DNA from: Pseudomonas sp. WN033
GTDB taxonomy: Bacteria > Pseudomonadota > Gammaproteobacteria > Pseudomonadales > Pseudomonadaceae
Length of the DNA stretch: 64,000 nt
Assembly (NCBI GenBank): GCA_002287035.1
Contig: NSKG01000008.1
Span: forward strand, 124,001-188,000
Reading direction: 5' to 3'
In this document: positions 37,760 through 47,417 of the stretch, in pieces
Position numbering within the stretch: the first letter of the stretch is position 1
How the letters are laid out: every line of letters begins with the position of its first letter
The notes under the pieces: generated by a model
What the model saw: only the letters and a program-made list of their open reading frames with translations
Told to the model about the DNA's origin: nothing
Databases searched by the model: none
Translations under genes and position numbers: made by a program

Positions 37760-38344
37760 TCAGGTTTGCTCGCTATTGATCCATTTCACTACGCTGGGTG
37801 GCTGATAGTCGCTTACGGCCTGCAGCAGGCTTTCGACGCTCGGCTCTACGATCAGCATGTCGCGGTATACCGGCTTGAAAAAGCCCTGCTCGACACAATG
37901 GTCGAGAAAATCAATCAGCTTGTCGTAATAGCCGCTGACATTGAACACTGCGCAGGGCTTGCGATGATGACCAAGCTGGGCCCAGGTCCAGACTTCGAAC
38001 AGCTCTTCAAAAGTGCCGACGCCGCCGGGCAGGGCAATGAAACCGTCGGACAGCTCGGCCATCATGGCCTTGCGCTCGTGCATGGAGCCGACCACCTTGA
38101 GTTCGGTCAGCCCTTCATGGGCCAGTTCACGATCCACCAGGGCCTTGGGGATCACCCCGATGACTTCACCGCCGGCGGCCAATGCCGCATTGGCGACCTC
38201 GCCCATCAAGCCGACCTGCGCCCCACCATAAACCAGACCAATACCAGCCTTGGCCAGCGCCGTACCCAGTTGATTGGCGGCTTCGAGATAGTCGGGCCGA
38301 TTACCACTGCTGGAACCACAGAAAACACAGATGCGCACGGGCAC
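37760..38344 (-). CDS. LOG family phosphoribohydrolase-like protein
   Basis: The 194-residue Rossmann-fold protein is of the TIGR00730/LOG family. It begins VRICVFCGSSSGNRPDYLEAA and carries the signature PGGVGTFEELFEVWTWAQLG near residue 107. LOG enzymes split ribose-5-phosphate from nucleoside monophosphates, including cytokinin precursors. It is the second LOG-fold gene in the window after ppnN. Its substrate is not known. Confidence 0.88.
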   Translation of the reverse strand: MPVRICVFCGSSSGNRPDYLEAANQLGTALAKAGIGLVYGGAQVGLMGEVANAALAAGGEVIGVIPKALVDRELAHEGLTELKVVGSMHERKAMMAELSDGFIALPGGVGTFEELFEVWTWAQLGHHRKPCAVFNVSGYYDKLIDFLDHCVEQGFFKPVYRDMLIVEPSVESLLQAVSDYQPPSVVKWINSEQT

Positions 38345-38445
38345 TCCTTGACGTTGGGGAAAAGAGGCAGGCTAACCTGCATGGCGAGTCATGATATACG
38401 TCGAGGTTGCAGTTTCAATAGCAGAAACGCCCTCTGTAGAGGCTG

Positions 38446-39420
38446 TTATCCGTGATCGGTACGACTCAGGCTTGTGCGCGCGCGCTTGAACGTCTCCGAG
38501 GGATTCTCCCCGAACAATGCCTTGTAATCGCGAGCGAATTGGCCGGGATGCCAGAAGCCGTGCTGCGCGGCGATGGTTGCGACTGTACTGTCCTGCTGTG
38601 GGTTGCTGAGGGTGCGGCGTACCTGATTGAGGCGGGCGCTGCGCAGAAACTGTAGCGGGCTGATGCCGAGGATGCTTTCAAAACTGTATTGCAGGGTGCG
38701 CCGGCTGACGTGCAGGCGCTGGCAGAGTTCAGGAATGCTCAGGTCGGCGTCGGGCTGCTCGCGGATCAAGGCCTTGATCCGGTCCACTACCTGTTTGCGC
38801 CGGGTGTAACTCGGTGCGCTGTGTTCGGTCTGCAGGCTGTTGTCGAGCAAATCGAGCAGCGCTTCGCTGGCCAACTGGCGTTGCTGGCTGGAGCCGAGGC
38901 CACGGGCGTTCAGATCTAGCACCTGCTGCAATATCTGTCGGATGCGGTCGAGTTGCCCCTGACTGACGCTCAGACGCGGGCTGTTGGCCAGCCGGGTCAG
39001 GTCGATGCGACGCTCCTGCTGCTCGGCGAGCTTTAGTAGCATTTCCTCGCGGATGACGATGCCGTAGATGTCGAAGCTGTCCGGGGTAATAAGTTCGAAA
39101 TCGCGCTCACCGGGGCGGCACATCAGTTGCTCAGCGCTGAGCGGCAGGCCGTTGATGCGGCAATCGGCATTCTGCACAGGAATGCCCAGCCAGAGCGCGT
39201 CCTTCCAGACATTGCATTGCTGGCGCAGGGCGCGGTTGGTGTGCTCGCGGAACAGCTGGCAACCCTCCAGCGCCACTTCATCGATGCGGCCATAGAAGCG
39301 CCCACCACCCAACTGATCGTATTCCTGTTGCCAGTTGGTCAGGTTGTGCGCATGTTCATCGGCGTCCTGTGCCTCACGCGTGCTCCGGTTTGGTGCGTTC
39401 ACGGTTGTTGGATGCTGCAT
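38446..39420 (-). CDS. eutR: AraC-family ethanolamine regulator, EutR-like
   Basis: The 324-residue activator has a C-terminal AraC double helix-turn-helix (about residues 215-320, ADLSIPELCQRLHVSRRTLQYSFESILGISPLQFLRSARL and VATIAAQHGFWHPGQFARDYKALFGENPSETF). Its N-terminal domain contains LMCRPGERDFELITPDSFDIYGIVI, as in EutR. It is divergent from eutB across 173 bases, which implies it controls that operon. In enteric bacteria EutR responds to ethanolamine with adenosylcobalamin. Ligand here is inferred. Confidence 0.86.
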   Translation of the reverse strand: MQHPTTVNAPNRSTREAQDADEHAHNLTNWQQEYDQLGGGRFYGRIDEVALEGCQLFREHTNRALRQQCNVWKDALWLGIPVQNADCRINGLPLSAEQLMCRPGERDFELITPDSFDIYGIVIREEMLLKLAEQQERRIDLTRLANSPRLSVSQGQLDRIRQILQQVLDLNARGLGSSQQRQLASEALLDLLDNSLQTEHSAPSYTRRKQVVDRIKALIREQPDADLSIPELCQRLHVSRRTLQYSFESILGISPLQFLRSARLNQVRRTLSNPQQDSTVATIAAQHGFWHPGQFARDYKALFGENPSETFKRARTSLSRTDHG

Positions 39421-39593
39421 GGTTGCGCGCTCGCTTGTGGGGTAGAGCCATCCTACTCTGGTCGATTACTGATGTGTATTTATAACTATCTGATTTAAAT
39501 AATAAAAACCATATTTGCCAAATCTTGATAGACGGCTGGAACAGCCATCGCATTGATCTTGGTCACAGCAATTTGCATGCCCGAGGTTACTGC

Positions 39594-41000
39594 ATGAGTT
39601 ATGCCTATCGTTACACGCTGGGTAGCCGCACCTATCAGTTCCGTGATCTGGCTGAACTGATGGCCAAGGCGACCCCTGCACGTTCTGGCGACCGCCTGGC
39701 CGGGGTTATTGCGCTGTCGGCTGAAGAGCGTGCGGTGGCGCAGATGCTGTTGGCCGAGCTGCCACTCAAGACCTTTCTCAATGAAGTGCTGGTGCCTTAC
39801 GAGCAGGACGAGGTCACCCGACTGATCATTGACGAGCATGATGGGGTGGCTTTCGCGCCGATTGCTCATCTGACTGTAGGTGACTTTCGTAACTGGCTGC
39901 TCAGTGATCAGGCCACGCCTGAACTGCTGCAGTCAGTGCGCGCTGGTATTACCCCGGAAATGGCGGCGGCGGTGAGCAAGATCATGCGCAATCAGGATCT
40001 GATTCTTGTGGCGCGCAAGTGCCATGTGATCAGTGCCTTTCGCAACACCATTGGTCTGCCGGGGCGGCTATCGACCCGGTTGCAGCCGAACCACCCAACC
40101 GATGATGTGAACGGTATTGCCGCAAGCATTCTCGATGGTCTGTTGTACGGCAATGGTGATGCGGTGATTGGCATCAACCCGGCAACCGACAATGTGGCCC
40201 AGGCCACACGATTGATGTCGCTGATGGCCGAGGTCATTGAGAAGTACCAGATTCCCACCCAGTCCTGCGTGCTCACGCATGTGACCAACACCATTGAATG
40301 CATCGACGCTGGTGCCCCAGTGGACCTGGTGTTTCAGTCAATTGGCGGCACCGAGGCGACCAACAGCAGCTTCGGTTTTAACCTCGCCACCCTGGCCGAG
40401 GCCCAGCAGGCGGCGCTGAGCCTCAAGCGCGGCAGTGTCGGCAACAATGTGATGTATTTCGAGACCGGGCAGGGCAGTGCGCTGTCGGCCAATGCTCACC
40501 ACGGACTTGATCAGCAGACCTGTGAGACGCGGGCCTATGCGGTGGCGCGCAAGTTCAGTCCGTTGCTGGTCAATACCGTGGTTGGCTTTATTGGCCCGGA
40601 GTACCTGTTCGATGGCAAGGAGATCATTCGTGCGGGGCTTGAGGATCACTTCTGCGCCAAGTTGCTTGGCCTGCCGATGGGCTGTGATGTCTGCTACACC
40701 AACCATGCCGAGGCCGACCAGAACGACATGGACAATCTGTTGACCCTGCTCGGGGTGGCGGGCTGCTCGTTCGTTATGGGCATCCCCGGCTCGGACGACA
40801 TCATGCTCAATTATCAGACCACCTCATTCCACGATGCACTCTACGTGCGCCGGGTACTGGGCTCGCGCCCTGCGCCTGAGTTTGAACAGTGGCTGACGCA
40901 CATGCAGATCATGCGCGATGCCGATCGCCACATTCTGCATGATGCCTTGCCCGAGCCTTTCGCCCGGTCGCTGCGGGCATTGCCGGGAGGCCGGGCATGA
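39594..41000 (+). CDS. eutB: Ethanolamine ammonia-lyase large subunit
   Basis: The 468-residue subunit forms the TIM-barrel catalytic core that converts ethanolamine to acetaldehyde and ammonia with adenosylcobalamin. Matching segments are GSRTYQFRDLAELMAKATPARSGDRLAGV at the start, LSTRLQPNHPTDDVNGI near 158, and VCYTNHAEADQNDMDNLLTLLGVAGC near 365. ATG at 39594 with GAGG ahead is the family start, and an upstream frame to 39525 is not conserved. No shell-protein gene is nearby, so this is the short non-microcompartment type. Confidence 0.95.
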   Translation: MSYAYRYTLGSRTYQFRDLAELMAKATPARSGDRLAGVIALSAEERAVAQMLLAELPLKTFLNEVLVPYEQDEVTRLIIDEHDGVAFAPIAHLTVGDFRNWLLSDQATPELLQSVRAGITPEMAAAVSKIMRNQDLILVARKCHVISAFRNTIGLPGRLSTRLQPNHPTDDVNGIAASILDGLLYGNGDAVIGINPATDNVAQATRLMSLMAEVIEKYQIPTQSCVLTHVTNTIECIDAGAPVDLVFQSIGGTEATNSSFGFNLATLAEAQQAALSLKRGSVGNNVMYFETGQGSALSANAHHGLDQQTCETRAYAVARKFSPLLVNTVVGFIGPEYLFDGKEIIRAGLEDHFCAKLLGLPMGCDVCYTNHAEADQNDMDNLLTLLGVAGCSFVMGIPGSDDIMLNYQTTSFHDALYVRRVLGSRPAPEFEQWLTHMQIMRDADRHILHDALPEPFARSLRALPGGRA

Positions 41001-41812
41001 AACCCACAGTTATTGAAAACCCCTGGCGGCGCTTGCGCGCCTTCACCGATGCCCGTATCGGTCTGGGGCGGGCCGGTATCAGCCTGCCGACCAGCGAGTT
41101 GCTGGCCTTTCAACTGTCGCATGCCCAGGCGCGTGATGCAGTGCACTGCCCTCTGGATGTGCCGGCGCTGTGCTCGGCGTTGGCTGGGGTACCGGCGTTA
41201 GCGGCGCAGGGCCGGCCGCTGGAGTTGCACAGCCAGGCCAGTGACCGCCAGACCTACCTGCAGCGCCCGGATCTGGGCCGGCGTCTGGATGAGGCTTCAC
41301 GCCAGTTGCTGATTGCCCAGGCCATTGAACAGCCGAGCGATCTGGCCATCGTCATTGTCGATGGGCTGTCGTCGCTGGCGATACAGCAGAACGCGGTGCC
41401 TTTCCTTGATGCTTTTCTCGCTCTGCTAGCTGAGCAGGTTCCCAACTGCCAGTTGGCGCCGGTCAGCATAGTGCGGCAGGGGCGGGTGGCGATTGGTGAT
41501 GACATCGGTGCGCTGCTGAATGCACGCGCGGTGTTGCTGCTGGTGGGTGAGCGTCCGGGGCTCAGTTCGCCGGACAGCCTCGGTCTGTATCTGACCTGGG
41601 CGCCGCGTCCGGGGCTGACCGATGCGGCGCGCAACTGCATTTCCAACGTGCGCCCTGCCGGGCTGCCCTGGGCCGATGCGGCGCACCGGGCGCTGTATCT
41701 GCTGCGTGAGGCGCAGCGCCTGCAGCTTTCCGGCGTGGGGCTGAAAGATCGCAGCGCCTCGGCGGTGATCGAGCATGGCGCCAGTCGGCGCAATTTTCTG
41801 GTTTCCGAGTAA
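40997..41812 (+). CDS. eutC: Ethanolamine ammonia-lyase small subunit
   Basis: The 271-residue subunit completes the cobalamin-binding site of the lyase. NPWRRLRAFTDARIGLGRAGISLPTSELLAFQLSHAQARDAVH at the start, PDLGRRLDE near 92, and RPGLSSPDSLGLYLTW near 191 are typical. The start overlaps the eutB stop as ATGA, indicating coupled translation. Confidence 0.95.
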   Translation: MKPTVIENPWRRLRAFTDARIGLGRAGISLPTSELLAFQLSHAQARDAVHCPLDVPALCSALAGVPALAAQGRPLELHSQASDRQTYLQRPDLGRRLDEASRQLLIAQAIEQPSDLAIVIVDGLSSLAIQQNAVPFLDAFLALLAEQVPNCQLAPVSIVRQGRVAIGDDIGALLNARAVLLLVGERPGLSSPDSLGLYLTWAPRPGLTDAARNCISNVRPAGLPWADAAHRALYLLREAQRLQLSGVGLKDRSASAVIEHGASRRNFLVSE

Positions 41813-41866
41813 CGCCGGGGAGGGCGTTGCTCACGTTGTGGTAATCATCTGGATTGAGGAGTGATC

Positions 41867-43270
41867 ATGTCCCATGACAATCGGGCCTATCTGGCCAAAC
41901 GGCAGCTTAAGCGCGGCAGTGCAGGGGCCATCCTGCTTGCCGGTCTGGGTGTTTCCTATGTTATTTCCGGTAATTTTGCCGGCTGGAATTTTGGTATTGC
42001 AGAGGCAGGTTGGGCCGGCTTCGCGATTGCCGCAGTGTTGATGGCGGTGATGTACCTGACGCTGGTGCTGTCACTGGCGGAAATGTCGGCGGCGATTCCG
42101 GCTGCCGGAGGCGGCTACAGCTTTGCCCGCCAGGCCATGGGCCCGACTGGTGGTTTCTTTACCGGGCTGGCGGTGCTGATCGAGTATGCCTTGGCTCCGG
42201 CGGCTATTGTCATCTTCATTGGCGCGGCGGTGGAAGCGCTGATCGGCGTCAACGGCCCCTGGGTCTATGCGGCCTTCTACGCGGTGTTTATTGGCATTCA
42301 TCTGGCGGGTGTTGGTGAAGCGCTGAAGACCATGATGATCATCAGCGGTCTGGCGGTGTTCGCCATTGTCGCCACCGGAGTCGCGTTGGTGATGCACTTC
42401 GATGTGTCCAACCTGTTCGATGTGCCAGTCAGCGAAGCCGCTGGCGCCAGTGCATTGCTGCCGCTGGGCTGGTACGGAGTGTGGGCGGCGCTGCCGTTCG
42501 CCATGTGGCTGTTCCTTGCTGTTGAGGGCGTGCCGCTGGCCGCCGAAGAGGCCAAAGACCCGGGTCGTGACGTGCCGCGCGGTATCATCGGCGCCATGCT
42601 GTTCCTGCTGTTCACCGCGCTGCTGGTTGTGGTGCTGGTGCCAGGTGCTGGTGGTGCCGCGGTCATGGGCGGTAGCGAAGTACCGCTGGTGGACGCGCTT
42701 AATGCCACTGGTCAGGGCGGTCTGGCAACGCTGGTCAATGTGCTGGGTCTGGCCGGCCTGGTGGCCTCGTTCTTCTCGATCATCTACGGCTACAGCCGCC
42801 TGGTGTTCGCCCTGTCGCGCGCCGGCTACCTGCCCACCTCGTTGTCACTGACTACCGAGCGCAAAGTACCGGCGCGGGCGCTGATCGTGCCTGGTGTATT
42901 CGGCTTTCTGGCTTCGTTGAGCGGTGAGGGCGACCTGATGCTGGCGATGGCGGTGGTGGGCGCTACGGTGTCCTATGCACTGATGGCGTTCAGTCACATC
43001 CTGCTGCGGGTACGCCAGCCAGAGCTGCTGCGGCCCTATCGCACCCCGGGCGGGGTAGTGACCTCGAGCATTGCACTGGTGCTGTCGCTGGTGGCGTTGA
43101 CCGGAGTCTATGCCTTCGACCCGCGTGCGTTCTTCTTCACCCTTGGCCTGTTCGTGATTGGTGCGGTCTACTACTTCGGTTACAGCCGTAAGCACCTGGT
43201 GCTCAAATCTGCGGACGAAGAGTTTGCCATGCTGGCCAAAGCTGAAGCCGAGTTGGCAGCTACAGCTTGA
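41867..43270 (+). CDS. eat: Ethanolamine permease
   Basis: The 467-residue APC-family transporter has about 12 membrane helices and begins SHDNRAYLAKRQLKRGSAGAILLAGLGVSYVISG, matching ethanolamine permeases. It lies 54 bases after eutC and would import the substrate of EutBC. ATG at 41867 has GAGGA 6 bases ahead. Its last about 48 codons recur as a fragment at 47246. No aldehyde dehydrogenase for the acetaldehyde product lies in the window. Confidence 0.93.
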   Translation: MSHDNRAYLAKRQLKRGSAGAILLAGLGVSYVISGNFAGWNFGIAEAGWAGFAIAAVLMAVMYLTLVLSLAEMSAAIPAAGGGYSFARQAMGPTGGFFTGLAVLIEYALAPAAIVIFIGAAVEALIGVNGPWVYAAFYAVFIGIHLAGVGEALKTMMIISGLAVFAIVATGVALVMHFDVSNLFDVPVSEAAGASALLPLGWYGVWAALPFAMWLFLAVEGVPLAAEEAKDPGRDVPRGIIGAMLFLLFTALLVVVLVPGAGGAAVMGGSEVPLVDALNATGQGGLATLVNVLGLAGLVASFFSIIYGYSRLVFALSRAGYLPTSLSLTTERKVPARALIVPGVFGFLASLSGEGDLMLAMAVVGATVSYALMAFSHILLRVRQPELLRPYRTPGGVVTSSIALVLSLVALTGVYAFDPRAFFFTLGLFVIGAVYYFGYSRKHLVLKSADEEFAMLAKAEAELAATA

Positions 43271-43291
43271 CGGATTGGCAAGGGCGGTAAA

Positions 43292-43326
43292 CGCAAAAAG
43301 GCTACCGATTGGGTAGCCTTTTTGCG
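43292..43326. terminator. Bidirectional intrinsic terminator
   Basis: AAAAAGGCTACC and GGGTAGCCTTTTT pair with loop GATT, with T-runs on both strands. It ends the eut operon and the convergent MaoC-like gene. Confidence 0.92.
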
Positions 43327-43343
43327 TGGGGGATTACCAGCAG

Positions 43344-43829
43344 TCATTCCTCCCCAAACGCCCGCGCATCCAGATAAAACAACCACTCCGCCACCAGCGT
43401 AGGGCGCCCATCCTCCAGCTCAAGCTGCACTTGCTGCTTAAGCAAGCAGCCCCCGTTGGGCTTGTGTACCAGCTCACGCGCACCCACACGCGCCCGAAAC
43501 TTCGCACCCACCGGCATCTGGCTGACAAAGCGCAGCCGATCAAAACCGTAGTTAAGCGCAAAGTTCTTGTCGATGGCCGGCCGGGCTTTCATGGCTTCGG
43601 CGTGCAGTTTGATCAGGTGTGACACCTGCAGAAAGCCCTGCACGATGGTGCCGCCGTAGCCCGGTTCCTGGGTGGCGCGTTGGGGGTCGAGGTGGACCCA
43701 TTCGCCTTCACCGTCGCCGGTCAGCGCGGCGTACTCGTCGACCATCTGCTGGGTGATCAGGTGCCAGTCGGATAGATATTCCTGGTCTGTCAACACGGCC
43801 GCTTCAAAGTCGCTTCGCAGTGTGCTCAT
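43344..43829 (-). CDS. MaoC-family dehydratase (hot-dog fold)
   Basis: The 161-residue protein has YAALTGDGEGEWVHLDPQRATQEPGYGGTIVQGFLQVSHLI near residues 34-74, the hydratase 2 region with its Asp and His. It ends in VAEWLFYLDARAF. Members hydrate enoyl-CoAs in fatty-acid or related metabolism. The substrate is unknown. It is convergent with the permease and precedes the TRAP genes by 27 bases but may be separately transcribed. Confidence 0.82.
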   Translation of the reverse strand: MSTLRSDFEAAVLTDQEYLSDWHLITQQMVDEYAALTGDGEGEWVHLDPQRATQEPGYGGTIVQGFLQVSHLIKLHAEAMKARPAIDKNFALNYGFDRLRFVSQMPVGAKFRARVGARELVHKPNGGCLLKQQVQLELEDGRPTLVAEWLFYLDARAFGEE

Positions 43830-43856
43830 GCCTACCTCATTCTATTGTCCCGGTTG

Positions 43857-45782
43857 TCAGGCCAGTCCTGGTTTGCTTCGGTTCTGCTGCCAGACCATGG
43901 CGACCAGCAGGGCTGAAAATACGCCGCCGATCAGGGTCGTCATCAGCCCTGGAAAGCTGAAGGCAAAGCCTGCGGCAACCATGGGTAGCCGTTGCCAGGG
44001 TTTCAGTAAACCCGCCCCGAGCAGGTAGCCCTCCAGACCGCCGGAAATCAACATGATGCCGATGATGATCGAGGGTAATACGTAAACCAGTGGTGTCAGA
44101 TCGCCCTGCAGAACCAGCGCGGGCTGGAACAGGAAAAACAGCGGCACAAAGTAGATGACAATACCCAGGCGCATGGCGGTGAAGGAGGTTCTCATCGGCC
44201 TGGCTCCGGCTATGGTGCCAGCCAGAAAAGCCGCGGCGCCGACCGGTGGCGTGATGGCCGAGAGCATGGCGTAGTAGACGATGAAAAAGTGCACAGCAAT
44301 GGTGTTCAGCCCGCCGACTTCAATAATGGCTGGGGCCAGGGTGACGGCCAGAAAGATATAGGCCACGATAGCGAGACCGGCCATGCCCATGATGAAGCAG
44401 GCGATGATGCCGAACAGGATCACCAGAAACACGTTGTCGCCGCCCAGACTCACCAGGCCGGATGTCACCGAGCCGGTGACGCCGGTAATGGTCAAGGCGC
44501 TGACCACAAAGGCGATTGGCAGGATGATGGCGGCGGTCTGGGTGACCAGTACGCCGATCTGCCGAATGGCGCTGAACAGGCGGGCGGGCGTGAGGCGGGT
44601 CTCCTTGCGCAGGAACGACAGGCCAACCATCAGGATGCAGGCGTACCAGGGTGTGTAGTACTCCCAGCGCATATACAGCAGCCCCCACATGAGAAAGAAC
44701 ATCACGAACAGGAAGGGCCAGCCGCTCAGCAGCACCTTGCGGGTGGAGGGCAGTTCCTCCTTCGGCATGCCCTTGATGCCGGTGCGGGCGGCATAGGCAT
44801 CGACCTGCAGGATCAGGCCGAAGTAGAACAGCAGTGATGGCAGGATCGCAGCGATCATGATCACCGCATAATCCACGCCGATGGTGATGGCCATGACAAA
44901 GGCGATGGCGCCCATTACCGGCGGCATGACCACACCACCGGTGGAGGCGCAGGCCTCGATGGCGCCGGCGTAGTGCGGCGGATAGCCGGACTTTTTCATC
45001 GTTGGAATGGTGATCGATCCGGTACCGGCGATATTGGAAAAGATCGAGCCAGACAGGCTGCCCATAAAGGCGCTGGCCACCACCGCGACCTTGGCCGGAC
45101 CACCGCGATAGCGACCGAAACTGGCGTTGGCCAGGTCGATAAAGAAAGTGCCCGCTCCGGTCGCCAGCAGAATCCCGGCAAACACCAGAAAGCCGAGGAT
45201 GATCTCGGCGACGATCTTGGTGGTGATGCCCATCATGCCTTCGGCGCGGAAGATGTAAGACTCCAGCATGTGGTCGAACTGATAGGGCACGCCCATGATC
45301 AGCCCGGGGAAATGGTTGGCGACCAGCGGGTAGAGTCCGATCACCAGCACCACCAGCAGAAACGGCAGGCCGCCACTGCGCCGGGCCAGCTCCATCATCA
45401 ACAACCAGACAACAATGCCCAGATACAGGCTGCTCCAGCCTGCCTGGACCATTTCCCAGGCGTTGGTGGCAAAGTAAAAGCTCACGGCCAAGATGGCGAT
45501 AGCCGCGAGGATGTCATAAACCGGTATCTTCGACTGACCGGTCTTGGCAGGCAGGGCCAGAAAGGCGGCTGCGGCGAAGAAACCGATAAAGATCCAGTAG
45601 TACTCACCTTCGAGCATGCGTCGACCGTCCCAGGTCAAGCCGAAGATATAGGCTATCCCGGTGACCAGTCCGCAGACGCTCAGTAGCACAAAGGCAATGC
45701 TCTGCCATGAATAGGTCTCACCAAGCCGGGTAACTTCGTTACTCGGTGCAGCTTCTTCAGCAGTGATGGTGTCGGTGTTCAT
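43857..45782 (-). CDS. TRAP transporter, fused membrane subunits (DctQM type)
   Basis: The 641-residue protein fuses the small and large TRAP membrane subunits. About 4-5 helices in the first 170 residues resemble DctQ, and the rest carries the DctM family, with GSLSGSIFSNIAGTGSITIPTMKKSGYPPHYAGAIEACASTGG near 245-287. Such fused permeases usually work with TAXI-type receptors, and the TAXI gene lies 71 bases upstream. Substrate is unknown, though many TAXI systems carry dicarboxylates or amino acids. Confidence 0.9.
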   Translation of the reverse strand: MNTDTITAEEAAPSNEVTRLGETYSWQSIAFVLLSVCGLVTGIAYIFGLTWDGRRMLEGEYYWIFIGFFAAAAFLALPAKTGQSKIPVYDILAAIAILAVSFYFATNAWEMVQAGWSSLYLGIVVWLLMMELARRSGGLPFLLVVLVIGLYPLVANHFPGLIMGVPYQFDHMLESYIFRAEGMMGITTKIVAEIILGFLVFAGILLATGAGTFFIDLANASFGRYRGGPAKVAVVASAFMGSLSGSIFSNIAGTGSITIPTMKKSGYPPHYAGAIEACASTGGVVMPPVMGAIAFVMAITIGVDYAVIMIAAILPSLLFYFGLILQVDAYAARTGIKGMPKEELPSTRKVLLSGWPFLFVMFFLMWGLLYMRWEYYTPWYACILMVGLSFLRKETRLTPARLFSAIRQIGVLVTQTAAIILPIAFVVSALTITGVTGSVTSGLVSLGGDNVFLVILFGIIACFIMGMAGLAIVAYIFLAVTLAPAIIEVGGLNTIAVHFFIVYYAMLSAITPPVGAAAFLAGTIAGARPMRTSFTAMRLGIVIYFVPLFFLFQPALVLQGDLTPLVYVLPSIIIGIMLISGGLEGYLLGAGLLKPWQRLPMVAAGFAFSFPGLMTTLIGGVFSALLVAMVWQQNRSKPGLA

Positions 45783-45853
45783 GGTGATCCTTTTTCAGGC
45801 CCGGTTTATGACGACGCTGGTCATGACAACCCTGGGTATGGCGTGCTTTTTGA

Positions 45854-47053
45854 TCAAAGACGGGTACGAAAGCCTTCCAGCCCGTGCGTGTGTTTTTCCA
45901 CAATGGCCATAAAGGCTTGGTTGTTTCTGCCCGGCTGGATTCCCTTTTCTTTGGCCTCATCCAGGGCCGCCTGCCTGGCGGCGATCCAGCTGTCCATCTT
46001 CTTGATAGCTTCCTGATTCCAGCGGTCGTCTTCCTCGGTCCAGGCACCGATCTCCTTCAGGTAACGGACAGTGCCCTCATGAATGGGCAGAGGGGAGCGG
46101 TCCAGGTAGTCCCGGAACACCTCCAGGCTCATCCGTGTGGACAGCGGGTGGGAGCCCTTGTAGCGATCAAAGGCCTGGTGAAACCACTTGGCCAGGGTGT
46201 AGGCGAGAGCTTCGTCGAGATCCGCTGGTGCGGCGTAGAGGAAGTTTGAGGCCAGGCCGTCCACGCCTCTGGCGCTCGCAACGCCCATGGTGATGGGGCC
46301 GGGTACGGCCATGGGACTGTGCTCAAGGAAGCGTTGCCATCCCGCTTCGTCATCCAGATCCATGGCGAGCCAGCGAATGCCACCTGGCGCACCTTCCAAC
46401 TCGGCCATTACCGAACTGACTGATGCGCAATAGGCCACGTCGGCCCGGCCTTCAATAATCGACCGGCAGTTTTCGACATAACTGCTGGCGGCGATAAAGT
46501 TGAAGTGTGTGGCGCTTTCCTCCGGGGTCATACCCAGGAAAGCCGGGAGCCCGTCCCTGACGGTGGTCATCATCGGGATCGAGAATTGCCCCTGGGCAAC
46601 CCGCAGACCGCTGCGTTTGAGGTCGTCCATGCTGTGCAGGTCGGAATCGCCTGCGACGACGAAGGTCCATGGCGTATCGTTGTGATGCCAGATGACGCGT
46701 TGTGGGACCGGCATCATAGTGGCGTAATGACCGATACCCTGGATTTGAAAGCGCAGTTCAGCAGCGGAGACCGAGCTCAGCAGCAGATCGCGCCGCTCGG
46801 TAAGGCGCCGATGCCGCTGGATTTCGCTGTCTTCCGGCACGACGCGGACGTTGGAGCCCAGTTCTTGCTGCAGCATTGGCCCCCAGCCATTGGTCGAGGC
46901 AAAGCTGCCGCTGGAGGTGCCGGGGGTGCCTATCACCAGCAGGTGCGGCATGTTGTAGGTGTCCGCATGGGCCAGGCTGGTGCTGCCAAATGCCAGCAGG
47001 CCTGCAAGCGACAAGCTTGCACTCAACCTGCTTTTGGGCGATGTGATTCTCAT
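45854..47053 (-). CDS. TAXI-family TRAP transporter receptor
   Basis: The 399-residue periplasmic binding protein has a signal peptide (about residues 1-30, LSLAGLLAFGSTSLAHA). It then has the TAXI family segments: LVIGTPGTSSGSFASTNGWG near 40, LRVAQGQFSIPMMTTVRDGL near 150, and TPEESATHFNFIAASSYVENCRSIIEGRADVAYCASVSSV near 175-213. It would deliver substrate to the DctQM permease downstream. Ligand unknown. Confidence 0.9.
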   Translation of the reverse strand: MRITSPKSRLSASLSLAGLLAFGSTSLAHADTYNMPHLLVIGTPGTSSGSFASTNGWGPMLQQELGSNVRVVPEDSEIQRHRRLTERRDLLLSSVSAAELRFQIQGIGHYATMMPVPQRVIWHHNDTPWTFVVAGDSDLHSMDDLKRSGLRVAQGQFSIPMMTTVRDGLPAFLGMTPEESATHFNFIAASSYVENCRSIIEGRADVAYCASVSSVMAELEGAPGGIRWLAMDLDDEAGWQRFLEHSPMAVPGPITMGVASARGVDGLASNFLYAAPADLDEALAYTLAKWFHQAFDRYKGSHPLSTRMSLEVFRDYLDRSPLPIHEGTVRYLKEIGAWTEEDDRWNQEAIKKMDSWIAARQAALDEAKEKGIQPGRNNQAFMAIVEKHTHGLEGFRTRL

Positions 47054-47245
47054 GAGCCTCTCCGATCTTTTATTTTTATCGTGATTGCTCGTCCCTGCTC
47101 TTCACTCACAACTGGCCAATCCAAACTACGGTTGATGCTCTGCCAGTGTCAATAAAGCGGGTCTACCATCAGGCTGGAGAAAACAGCGGATTCACGCGGT
47201 GAATGACAGGCAAGCTGACAGGTTTGTATTGTGGTAGTGGCTAGC

Positions 47246-47389
47246 GATCCGCGTGCGTTCTTCTTCACCCTTGGCCTGTTAGTGATTGGTGCGGTCTACT
47301 ACTTCGGTTACAGCCGTAACCGTCTGGTGGCCAAGTCGGTTGACGAGGAGTTCGCTCTGCTGGCTCGGGCTGAGGCGGATCTGGCCTGA
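47246..47389 (+). pseudogene. 3' fragment of a second ethanolamine permease gene
   Basis: Forty-eight codons encode DPRAFFFTLGLLVIGAVYYFGYSR and a matching C-terminus ending EADLA, followed by a stop. This is the last helix and tail of the ethanolamine permease at 41867. The first about 74 bases are nearly identical to the intact gene (2 differences noted), but the tail is diverged. No start or earlier part is present, so this is a remnant with no likely product. Confidence 0.88.
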
Positions 47390-47417
47390 GTCTGGGACGC
47401 AGGGCGTCCAGAGGGGG

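Noticed and set aside
39561-39581. Sigma-54 promoter ahead of eutB (TTGG with GC)
   Set aside because: The GG and GC elements are 12 bases apart instead of 10, so the site does not fit.
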